Source of the DNA: an uncultured Elusimicrobiales bacterium
GTDB lineage: Bacteria; Elusimicrobiota; Elusimicrobia; Elusimicrobiales; Elusimicrobiaceae
Assembly (NCBI GenBank): GCA_944325235.1
Contig: CALUZE010000093.1
Location: forward strand, 1-5,324
Length of the DNA: 5,324 nt
Direction: 5' to 3'
Shown here piece after piece: positions 1-5,324 of the stretch. The notes beneath the pieces are model-generated. The model was not told where the DNA came from. It saw only the letters and a program-made list of their open reading frames with translations, and searched no databases. The first letter of the stretch is position 1, and each line of letters starts with the position of its first letter. Position numbers and translations under genes: made by a program.

Positions 1-766
1 TTAAAACTGCATCTGTATTTGTTTTTCTCAAATCGCGCAGCACATTTCGTACAGAGTTTGTAAAAGGAACAACGCACTCCTCCAGCCGGTTGAATAACAA
101 ATGTTTCCATCCGGCCAGGGGACTGGCACATCTTAAGTATGTTATTAATTTATCTAAATTAGAGGCATTTGTCAAGGCCGTTTCTTGAGAGGGTAGTTTC
201 AGCCGGGCAAAGACCTCCTTGGTGGGGATAACGGTTTTGGGATACACCAGCACCAGCCACGGCAATGGGCCGGGGGCCGGAACGGGGGTTAATTTTTCGC
301 CGATGCCTTCCCCTTTGAGGAAAGTGTCTTCATACATAAAAAGCGGCACGTCCGCCCCCAATTTGGCCGCCGCGGGCAGGAGCTCGGTTTTGTCTTTTTT
401 AAAAATTTCGCACAGGGCCAAAAGCACCCCTGCCGCGTCCGAAGATCCGCCGCCCAGCCCGGCGCCCGTAGGGGTGTGTTTGTCCAGCACCATATCCACG
501 CGGGCCGTTAAGTGGAAATGTTCCAAAAAAATCCGCGCCGCCCGCCAGGCCAGGTTGGTTGGGTCCGCTTTGAGCATAGAACCGATCGGGCCGGTAAGCG
601 TGAGGGAAATTTTTGTTTCGGGCTGCGGCTGGGCGTCCACGGTCAGCGTGTCGCCAATATTAATTTTGGCAAACAGCGTGGCCAGTTCGTGGTAGCCGTT
701 GGGGCGTTTGCCGGTTACTTCCAAAAATAGATTTACTTTAGCGGGGCAAAAGCGGGTAACTTTCAT
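1..766 (-). CDS. ispE: 4-diphosphocytidyl-2-C-methyl-D-erythritol kinase, 3' end cut off by window edge
   Basis: GHMP-family kinase of the non-mevalonate (MEP) isoprenoid pathway. It phosphorylates the 2-hydroxyl of CDP-methylerythritol with ATP in the cytosol. Seen: 255 codons read on the minus strand from ATG at 766-764. The N-terminus has PAKVNLFLEVTGKRPNGYHE (residues 8-27, with the family's Lys10). The ATP-binding glycine loop PTGAGLGGGSSDAA lies at 99-112, and GADVP with the catalytic-type Asp139 at 137-141. A GEGIGEKL segment follows at 152-159. Family members are about 280-300 residues, so roughly 30-40 residues, including the C-terminal glycine-rich GSGS-type motif, lie beyond the left edge. 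The start is supported by AGGAAG five bases upstream and by an ATGA overlap with the upstream repeat-protein gene. The last visible quarter is noticeably AT-richer than the rest. Identification is firm. Confidence 0.95.
   Translation of the reverse strand, partial: MKVTRFCPAKVNLFLEVTGKRPNGYHELATLFAKINIGDTLTVDAQPQPETKISLTLTGPIGSMLKADPTNLAWRAARIFLEHFHLTARVDMVLDKHTPTGAGLGGGSSDAAGVLLALCEIFKKDKTELLPAAAKLGADVPLFMYEDTFLKGEGIGEKLTPVPAPGPLPWLVLVYPKTVIPTKEVFARLKLPSQETALTNASNLDKLITYLRCASPLAGWKHLLFNRLEECVVPFTNSVRNVLRDLRKTNTDAVL
147..175 (-). promoter_or_regulatory. possible intragenic sigma70 promoter inside ispE, reading left
   Basis: On the minus strand a perfect TTGACA (175-170) is followed by a 17-base spacer and TAAATT (152-147), which matches four of six bases of the -10 consensus. 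It sits in an AT-rich patch of the ispE coding sequence and points toward whatever lies left of the window. A chance match in AT-rich coding DNA is quite possible. Confidence 0.25.
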
Positions 767-777
767 TTTATCTTCCT
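763..777 (-). promoter_or_regulatory. ATGA stop-start overlap and ribosome binding site coupling the repeat gene to ispE
   Basis: The TGA stop of the repeat-protein gene (765-763) shares bases with the ispE ATG (766-764). AGGAAG at 777-772, five bases before the ATG, lies inside the end of the upstream gene. This layout is classic for translational coupling and fixes the ispE start. Confidence 0.8.
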
Positions 778-1833
778 GTCTGTATTATGCACCAAAGAAC
801 CCCAGTGGTATTCTTCTGACGAAAGGAGCTCGCCGTTTTCGGCATAGATGTTGCGTTTTCCTTCCAAAACGCCTTCCGAGTAGAATTCTTCCAGGTGTAC
901 TTTGCCGGAAGCAAAGTAGCCAAAGCGGTCCCCGTCCAGGCGGCCGTTGTGGTAATTTTCGCGGTACCACAGTTCCCCGGTCGGGAAATACAGCAGCCGC
1001 TCGCCGTTTAATTTGCCGTTTTCAAAGTTAGCTTCGCTTTCTTTTCTGCCGTTGGGGTAGTAGATGATGCGCTTGCCGTTTAAGCGGCCGTGTTTATAGG
1101 TTTCTTCCTGGCGCAGGGTGCCGTCCTTTTGGGTGACGGTTCGCTTGCCGTCCAGCTGGGCGTTTTTATAGGTGCACTGCGCATGCAGGGCGCCGTGCTT
1201 GAGGGTGGTGAAATATTCGGCCGGCCCCTGCAAAATGCCGTTTACGTATTCTTCTTTGGAAAGCAGGGTGCCGTTGTCGTCGTAGCGCAGCACGGGGCCG
1301 TTTAATTTGTTGTCTTTGTAGTGGGCTTCGGTTTTCACGAGGCCGTTTTCTCCGAATTCTTTTACTTCTCCGTCCGGGATTTTCCCCAAAATTTCCAGTG
1401 TGACCCCGTTGGAGGATAAGGTTTCCTCGGCCACTTCTTTTCCTTTAATATAAAAAGAGTTGCTGTTTTTGGTGCTCTTTAAAATGGTGCCCGGATAGAG
1501 GCGGACGGCTTTTTCCGCCTTGGTTTCCTGCACCGGGTTTTTGGCCAGGTTGCGTTCCGTAATGCTGACCAGGCGCCCGTTTTCGTACTGTTCGCTGTAC
1601 GTAACGGTGTTGTTGGTGAGGTTTAGGACTTCAAACTTGCCGTGTAATTTGCCGTTTTTTAAATTTTTAATCGTAGCGGAAGATACGTTTAATTCCGTTA
1701 TTTCTCCGTCCGGCAGCGTTCCCGTGGTGTTGACGATGTTTTGTTCTTTGTCCAAAAATTCTTTTGCCAAGGGAATAGCCCGGTAGTAGGTGCGGCCGGA
1801 AGGGGTGGAAATGCAGATAAATTTTTCTTTCAT
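763..1833 (-). CDS. MORN/YwqK-like repeat protein, function unknown
   Basis: A 356-residue protein, predicted cytoplasmic: no signal peptide or membrane segment is visible. Residues 172-356 are tandem 24-residue units of the pattern Y-x-N-G-x-L-x-G-K-R-x-x-Y-x-x-N-G, typical of the MORN_2/YwqK family of beta-hairpin repeats. Residues about 15-90 and 124-202 look like two diverged copies of one larger module, each with a PDGE motif (41-44 and 153-156) and ending in EYxNG. Proteins of this class are often labelled 'YwqK family antitoxin', but no toxin partner is visible here, so that function should not be assumed. They may serve as protein- or membrane-binding scaffolds. The start at 1833 is chosen because AGGAG lies seven bases upstream; the ATG at 1860 in the same frame has no comparable site. 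The TGA stop overlaps the ispE ATG, suggesting co-translation. Gene reality is strongly supported, biological role not. Confidence 0.85.
   Translation of the reverse strand: MKEKFICISTPSGRTYYRAIPLAKEFLDKEQNIVNTTGTLPDGEITELNVSSATIKNLKNGKLHGKFEVLNLTNNTVTYSEQYENGRLVSITERNLAKNPVQETKAEKAVRLYPGTILKSTKNSNSFYIKGKEVAEETLSSNGVTLEILGKIPDGEVKEFGENGLVKTEAHYKDNKLNGPVLRYDDNGTLLSKEEYVNGILQGPAEYFTTLKHGALHAQCTYKNAQLDGKRTVTQKDGTLRQEETYKHGRLNGKRIIYYPNGRKESEANFENGKLNGERLLYFPTGELWYRENYHNGRLDGDRFGYFASGKVHLEEFYSEGVLEGKRNIYAENGELLSSEEYHWGSLVHNTDRKIK
766..1320 (-). repeat. tandem 72-bp units encoding 24-residue MORN-like repeats
   Basis: Repeat units start at residues 172, 196, 222, 246, 270, 294, 318 and 342 of the repeat protein, so the period is 24 residues (72 bp) except for one 26-residue unit (196-221). 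The last unit is a fragment. The most regular ones are YKHGRLNGKRIIYYPNG and FENGKLNGERLLYFPTG. The unit is recognisable in DNA as recurring minus-strand versions of AAxGGCAAxxTxAACGGC, but copies differ at many third positions, indicating old duplication rather than recent slippage. Confidence 0.8.
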
Positions 1834-1840
1834 GCCTTGT

Positions 1841-1845
1841 CTCCT
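1841..1845 (-). promoter_or_regulatory. ribosome binding site of the repeat-protein gene
   Basis: AGGAG on the minus strand, seven bases before the ATG at 1833-1831. It decides between this start and the in-frame ATG nine codons further upstream (1860-1858). Confidence 0.75.
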
Positions 1846-1895
1846 GGTGTTTGAAGTCATTGTACAATACTTTTTGGCGTGTGTGGGGGAAAGTG

Positions 1896-1936
1896 TGCCC
1901 GGCAGGCCCGCCAAACGGGAAAAGGGGCCGCGGGCA
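1896..1936. repeat. imperfect GC-rich inverted repeat in the divergent intergenic region
   Basis: Outer arms TGCCC (1896-1900) and GGGCA (1932-1936), and inner arms GGCCC (1905-1909) and GGGCC (1925-1929), are arranged symmetrically around a 15-base centre, with unpaired bases between the arm pairs. It lies just upstream of the trxA -35 box and between the two divergent genes. It has no T-run on either side, so it does not look like an intrinsic terminator. It could be an operator or a leader structure, or simply chance in GC-rich spacer DNA. Confidence 0.4.
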
Positions 1937-1939
1937 GGC

Positions 1940-1970
1940 TTGACAAGCTGGTTTTTGGATATAGTATACT
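1940..1970 (+). promoter_or_regulatory. sigma70-type promoter of trxA
   Basis: A perfect -35 box TTGACA (1940-1945) and a -10 box TATACT (1965-1970) are separated by 19 bases, two longer than ideal. Transcription would begin near 1976-1979, giving a leader of about 30 bases before the trxA ATG. The -10 box sits within the 8-base palindrome AGTATACT (1963-1970). The rest of the 175-base spacer (1834-2008) contains the inverted repeat described separately and no gene I can support. Confidence 0.65.
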
Positions 1971-1994
1971 GAATATATGCAAGATTTCTTATAT

Positions 1995-2002
1995 AAGGGG
2001 AG
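1995..2002 (+). promoter_or_regulatory. ribosome binding site of trxA
   Basis: AAGGGGAG lies six bases before the ATG at 2009-2011, in an otherwise A/T-rich leader. It confirms the chosen start. Confidence 0.75.
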
Positions 2003-2008
2003 TTAAAA

Positions 2009-2329
2009 ATGAGTGAAGTCATTTTGAATGATGCCAATTTTGAAGCAGAAGTGCTTAAAAGCGAAGGCCCGGTGATGGTAGACTTTTGGGCTACCTGGTG
2101 CGGGCCGTGCCGGATGCTGGGCCCGGTGGTGGAAGAACTGGCCGGCGAATATGCGGGCAAAGTGAAAGTCTGCAAATTGAATGTGGACGAAGCGCCCGAT
2201 ACCAGCTCCAAATACCGCATTACGTCCATCCCTACGATTATTTTCTTTAAGAACGGCCAAGTGGCCGGGCAGACCGTGGGGCTGCAGTCCAAAGGGGCGT
2301 TGCAGGAAAAATTAAACGCCTTGTTATAA
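2009..2329 (+). CDS. trxA: thioredoxin (cytosolic)
   Basis: A 106-residue single-domain thioredoxin, the usual length for bacterial TrxA. It reduces protein disulfides in the cytosol using electrons from thioredoxin reductase. Seen: VDFWATWCGPC at residues 24-34 with the redox pair Cys31/Cys34; the buried acid Asp25 (Asp26 in E. coli); the loop Lys56 in KLNVD; and the cis-proline loop SIPT with Pro75. C-terminal VGLQSKGALQEKL forms the usual last helix. There is no signal peptide. One extra cysteine (Cys55) lies in the strand before KLNVD. The gene is first in the rightward unit, directly behind a recognisable promoter, and 9 bases precede the next gene, so the two are very likely co-transcribed. 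No reductase gene is in the window. Confidence 0.97.
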   Translation: MSEVILNDANFEAEVLKSEGPVMVDFWATWCGPCRMLGPVVEELAGEYAGKVKVCKLNVDEAPDTSSKYRITSIPTIIFFKNGQVAGQTVGLQSKGALQEKLNALL

Positions 2330-2334
2330 AGGAG
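2329..2334 (+). promoter_or_regulatory. ribosome binding site of the exported thioredoxin-fold gene
   Basis: AAGGAG begins on the last base of the trxA stop codon and is four bases from the ATG at 2339-2341, a little close but strong. It supports this start and tight operon linkage with trxA. Confidence 0.75.
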
Positions 2335-2338
2335 TTTT

Positions 2339-2773
2339 ATGAAGAAATTTCTCTTTGCGTTGGCGGTTTGTGCGGCGGTATGGTTGGCCGTTGAGCCGGC
2401 GGCGGCCCAAACGGCGCAGTTGCCTAATTTAACCAGCCGGGACTATTCGTCCATGAAAAAAGACGATGTGTACGTGGTGATGTTTACGGCAGCGTATTGC
2501 CGGCCGTGTTTGATTGCCGAAAGAGAAATGTTCCCGGCGTTGGTGCAACGTTTTGCGCAGGACGCAAATGTCCATTTTTACGCCCTGGATGTAGAAAAAG
2601 ACGTCCCTGCCCAAGACGGCAGCTTATTAAAAAATGTGTGGGGCGTAAACGCCTTGCCGACGTTTGTGGTGGTGTATAACGACGCGGTCATGCTGTTTGA
2701 ACGCGGCTACTCCCCCAAGACGGCTGCCGCGCTGAAGCAGAGCATTATAAATAAAGTCAACGCTTTAAAATAG
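2339..2773 (+). CDS. exported thioredoxin-fold protein with CRPC active site
   Basis: 144 residues. The N-terminus is a signal peptide: basic MKK, a hydrophobic stretch to about residue 18, then PAAAQ with likely cleavage after Ala23, placing the mature protein of about 120 residues outside the cytoplasm (periplasm in a diderm). The thioredoxin fold shows VYVVMFTAAYCRPC with Cys54/Cys57, a central DVEKDV strand end (84-89), GVNALPTFVVV with the cis-proline Pro107, and a final helix (126-143). CRPC replaces the CGPC of thioredoxin and should alter redox potential; family knowledge suggests a disulfide reductase or oxidase, but direction and client are not deducible. Cys11 is inside the signal and is not preceded by a proper lipobox, so a lipoprotein is unlikely. 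It follows trxA by 9 bases, and a likely terminator follows it. I do not recognise a specific gene name. Confidence 0.88.
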   Translation: MKKFLFALAVCAAVWLAVEPAAAQTAQLPNLTSRDYSSMKKDDVYVVMFTAAYCRPCLIAEREMFPALVQRFAQDANVHFYALDVEKDVPAQDGSLLKNVWGVNALPTFVVVYNDAVMLFERGYSPKTAAALKQSIINKVNALK

Positions 2774-2780
2774 CTGTTCG

Positions 2781-2830
2781 CTCCCACCTCTGTCCGGAGG
2801 CGGGAGGATATTTCCTTTCCTTTTTCTTTT
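2781..2830 (+). terminator. probable intrinsic terminator after the thioredoxin pair
   Basis: Eight bases after the stop codon, CTCCC (2781-2785) pairs with GGGAG (2802-2806). After one mismatch CCTC (2787-2790) pairs with GAGG (2797-2800), leaving a six-base loop. A pyrimidine tract rich in T (2810-2830), interrupted by C pairs, follows. Stem and tail fit a Rho-independent terminator, although the T-run is less pure than ideal and begins after GATA-like bases. Because polA starts only six bases beyond the tail, it may act as a partial terminator or attenuator rather than a full stop. Confidence 0.6.
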
Positions 2831-2835
2831 AGCCT

Positions 2836-5324
2836 ATGACCAGATCAGCACCCCAATTCTTTTTAATTGACGCGCATAATTTTCTGCACCGCAACTATCA
2901 CGCCCTGCCGAAGCTGTCCACTTCGTCCGGGCAGGAAGTGGGGGCGCTGTTCGGCTTTGCCCGGTGGCTGATTAAAATGCTGCGCGAGCAAAACCCGGCG
3001 TATGTGGCCGTGTGTTTTGATTCGCCCGGCGGCTGTGCACGGCGCAAGGCGTTATATCCCGCCTATAAAGGCACCCGCAAAAAACCGGACGACGCGTTGG
3101 TCAGCCAGCTGAATCTGGCGCGGGAAATGGTGGACACGCTGGGTCTGCGCGTGGTGGCCCAAACCGGTATTGAGGCCGACGATTTAATGGCCTTTTTGGC
3201 CAAAAGCGCCGCCAAAGAACACGTGCCCAGTGTGCTCGTGACCACGGACAAAGACGTATACCAATTTTTAAACGATTATATTTCCATTTGGCCGGCCGGC
3301 GGCAAAGACGGTTTTAAAGGGCCGGAAGCCGCCCAAGAAAAATTTGGCGTGGACGTGCCTTTCCTGCCGGATTATTTTTCCATCGTGGGCGACGCGGCCG
3401 ACAACGTGCCCGGCGTAATGGGCGTAGGGCCCAAAAGCGCGGTGGATTTAATTCACAAATTCGGCCACTTGGAAGACATCATCCGCGCCGCCCAAAACGA
3501 CAGCCCGGATATGAAGCCGGCCGTCGCCAAAAAAATCCTCACGCACGAAGGCGAGGCCCTGCTTTCCAAACAGCTGGTTGTGCTGGACCCCAATTTGCAA
3601 ATGCCTTTTTCGCTGGATGATTACCGCGTGCGCACGCCGGACAAGCAAAAACTGACGGAACTGTTTGAACGGTACGAATTTAAAAACCTGTTGGATTTTT
3701 TTAACGCGCCCCGCCCGGCGGTGACGCCCGCCGCGCAACCGGCGGCCCAGGCGGAATTGACGCTGCAGCAGGTGCTGGACCGCGCGGTGCAAAACGGCAA
3801 AATTTTCCTGCACGCGCAGGAAGAACTGTTAACGCTGGGGCTAAACGAAAAAGAATTTTCCGTCACGCCGCTGGCCGAGGTGCAGCCGTGGGAGTTGGAC
3901 GCCCTTAAAAAGATCGTGCAAAACGACGCGGTGGAAAAAATCGGCTACGATTTAAAACTCACCCTGCGCGAGCTGGATTTAAACGTGCACGGGCAGTTCA
4001 TCACGTGTTTTGACGGCCGCCTGGCGCGGTATCTGCTCAATCCGTCGGGCGATTTGAGTTTTGCGGGCGCGTGTTTGGATTATTTTTCGGCCACCGTCAG
4101 CGAGGAAGACCCCCGCGCCTTGATGGCCGAATACAACCGTTTTATTTGGCCGCTTAAAGAAGTGCTGACGCAAAAATTGCGCGAAAGCGGCCAGTATGAT
4201 TTGCTGTATCAGCTGGAATTGCCGCTGATGATGGTATTGTCCGATATGGAATTTGCGGGCTTTCGCATAGACCCGGGCTGGCTGGAAAGTTTTAAAGCCC
4301 TGCTGGAGCAGGAAATCGCCCGCCTGCAAAAAGACATTGACGCCCGCGCCGGTTACCCCGTCAACATCAACTCCACCAAACAACTGGGCGTCCTGCTGTT
4401 TGAAGAAATGAAGATTCCGCCCGTCAAAAAAACCAAAACCGGCTACTCTACGGACGAAGAAGTGCTGGAGCAAATTGCCCAAACGCACCCCATTGCCCGC
4501 GCCATTTTGGAATACCGCGCCAGCAATAAATTAAAAACCACCTACGTGGATAACTTGCTGCTGATGGCCGACGAAAACGACAAAGTACATTCATACCTGG
4601 ACCAAACCGGCACCGTCACGGGGCGGCTGTCCAGTTCTTCGCCCAATTTGCAGAATATTCCCGTCCGTACGGAAAAAGGCCGCCTGCTGCGCAAGGCGTT
4701 TTGCGCGGCGCCGGGCAATGTGCTTTTAAGCGTGGACTATTCCCAAATTGATTTGCGCGTGCTGGCGCACGAAAGTCAGGACCCGGTGCTCGTGCAGGCA
4801 TTTTTGGACGGGGGGGACATCCACACCCAAACCGCGGCGCAGATTTTTGGCGTGATGCCGCTGATGGTCACGGACCAAATGCGCTCTAGTGCAAAAGCAA
4901 TCAATTTTGGTATCATTTATGGACAGGGCCCCATGGGCCTTTCCCAATCGCTCGGCATTTCCATGCGCGAGGCAAAAGAATACATAGATAACTATTTTAA
5001 GAATTTCCGCGTCGTGCGCGAATGGATTGACCAAAACGTCGCGCTGGCCCGCCAAAACGGATACGTAAAAACCATGCTGGGCCACGTGCGTTACCTGCCC
5101 GAGTTTAATATGGGCGTCGGTGCGATGACTTCTTTTGCCCAGCGGGCCGCCATCAACACCATTGTGCAGGGCGGCTCGGCGGATATCATCAAAAAAGCGA
5201 TGATAGACGTGTTCCGCGTGTACCGCGGCACCCCCGTGCAGATGACGATGCAGGTGCACTACGAACTGATTTTTGAATTGCCGCAGGACCGCCTGGGCGA
5301 AACTGCCGCCCATATTAAAGAATT
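2836..5324 (+). CDS. polA: DNA polymerase I, 3' end cut off by window edge; catalytic Asp of motif C reads Tyr
   Basis: Family A polymerase for primer removal, gap filling and repair; 829 codons visible of an expected 860-900. The 5' nuclease domain (about 1-290) has FLIDAHN (Asp12), FDS, YPAYKGTR, EADD (114-117), TTDKD and GDAADNVPGVMGVGPK (186-200). The 290-440 region matches the 3'-5' exonuclease fold but lacks the DxE metal motif (IFLHAQE instead), so proofreading is probably absent. The polymerase domain has TGRLSSSSPNLQNIP (595-609), motif A VDYSQIDLR with Asp634, an O-helix with Arg683, Lys687, Phe691 and Tyr695, and QGGSADIIKKAM (778-789). Two oddities: Asp639 stands where the steric-gate Glu is usual, and motif C is QVHYEL with Tyr809 replacing the second metal-binding Asp. 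An in-frame TAG at 2830-2832 forces the ATG at 2836. No Shine-Dalgarno sequence precedes it, and no promoter of its own is evident. Frame is open throughout. Confidence 0.96.
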   Translation, partial: MTRSAPQFFLIDAHNFLHRNYHALPKLSTSSGQEVGALFGFARWLIKMLREQNPAYVAVCFDSPGGCARRKALYPAYKGTRKKPDDALVSQLNLAREMVDTLGLRVVAQTGIEADDLMAFLAKSAAKEHVPSVLVTTDKDVYQFLNDYISIWPAGGKDGFKGPEAAQEKFGVDVPFLPDYFSIVGDAADNVPGVMGVGPKSAVDLIHKFGHLEDIIRAAQNDSPDMKPAVAKKILTHEGEALLSKQLVVLDPNLQMPFSLDDYRVRTPDKQKLTELFERYEFKNLLDFFNAPRPAVTPAAQPAAQAELTLQQVLDRAVQNGKIFLHAQEELLTLGLNEKEFSVTPLAEVQPWELDALKKIVQNDAVEKIGYDLKLTLRELDLNVHGQFITCFDGRLARYLLNPSGDLSFAGACLDYFSATVSEEDPRALMAEYNRFIWPLKEVLTQKLRESGQYDLLYQLELPLMMVLSDMEFAGFRIDPGWLESFKALLEQEIARLQKDIDARAGYPVNINSTKQLGVLLFEEMKIPPVKKTKTGYSTDEEVLEQIAQTHPIARAILEYRASNKLKTTYVDNLLLMADENDKVHSYLDQTGTVTGRLSSSSPNLQNIPVRTEKGRLLRKAFCAAPGNVLLSVDYSQIDLRVLAHESQDPVLVQAFLDGGDIHTQTAAQIFGVMPLMVTDQMRSSAKAINFGIIYGQGPMGLSQSLGISMREAKEYIDNYFKNFRVVREWIDQNVALARQNGYVKTMLGHVRYLPEFNMGVGAMTSFAQRAAINTIVQGGSADIIKKAMIDVFRVYRGTPVQMTMQVHYELIFELPQDRLGETAAHIKE

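Noticed and set aside
219..695. 158-residue plus-strand open frame.
   Set aside because: It is the shadow of ispE, whose conserved motifs are all on the minus strand.
766..1320. CRISPR or recent tandem DNA repeat.
   Set aside because: The 72-base period is a protein repeat in an open frame with diverged copies, not identical repeats with unique spacers.
763..1833. YwqK-type antitoxin of a toxin-antitoxin pair.
   Set aside because: Only the repeat fold is shared. The neighbours are ispE and trxA, with no toxin-like gene adjacent.
1858..1860. Alternative start of the repeat gene nine codons upstream.
   Set aside because: No Shine-Dalgarno is seen before it, whereas AGGAG is correctly spaced for the ATG at 1833.
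1859..1864. TACAAT on the minus strand as the -10 box of the repeat-gene/ispE unit.
   Set aside because: No acceptable -35 box or extended -10 accompanies it, so I cannot assign the leftward promoter.
1834..2292. N-terminal extension of the minus-strand repeat-protein frame, giving a 509-residue product.
   Set aside because: The extra 153 residues run antisense through most of trxA and the promoter region and show no domain. A good ribosome binding site sits before the ATG at 1833.
2339..2773. Lipoprotein assignment through Cys11.
   Set aside because: The residue before the Cys is Val and the hydrophobic stretch continues past it; PAAAQ gives a better standard cleavage site.
4726..5313. 195-residue minus-strand open frame opposite polA, and others such as 3979-4488 and 3448-3813.
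   Set aside because: They are antisense to a clearly conserved polA frame, are rich in His/Phe/Gln as expected of shadow frames, and have no recognisable motif.

Overview
This is a bacterial chromosomal segment with four genes that are complete or nearly so and one truncated gene, packed in two divergent units. Coding DNA is moderately GC-rich, start sites mostly carry strong AGGAG-type ribosome binding sites, and the set includes the non-mevalonate isoprenoid gene ispE, thioredoxin and DNA polymerase I. One thioredoxin-fold protein has a cleavable export signal. A diderm host is likely. Elusimicrobiota is my tentative guess from overall gene style, but no marker here proves it.

Leftward unit (minus strand, 1833 down to 1): a 356-residue protein of MORN/YwqK-like repeats, followed by ispE. 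The stop codon of the repeat gene overlaps the ispE start (ATGA), so the two are probably translationally coupled. ispE runs off the left edge and lacks its last few dozen codons.

Divergent control region (1834-2008): it holds a sigma70-type promoter and a strong ribosome binding site for trxA. An imperfect GC-rich inverted repeat lies between the two start sites.

Rightward unit (plus strand): trxA (cytosolic thioredoxin), then 9 nt later an exported thioredoxin-fold protein with a CRPC active site, then a hairpin with a pyrimidine-rich tail that looks like an intrinsic terminator. polA begins 6 nt after that tail, with no Shine-Dalgarno sequence. It continues past the right edge (829 codons visible).

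The most surprising observation is in polA. The normally invariant catalytic aspartate of motif C (the HDE of E. coli Pol I, D882) reads as tyrosine (H-Y-E, residue 809), although the frame is open and the 5' nuclease motifs, motif A aspartate and O-helix are intact. The steric-gate glutamate of motif A is aspartate, and the 3'-5' exonuclease site is degenerate. Either this polymerase is catalytically impaired, or the Tyr codon is a single-base sequence error or mutation (GAC to TAC).
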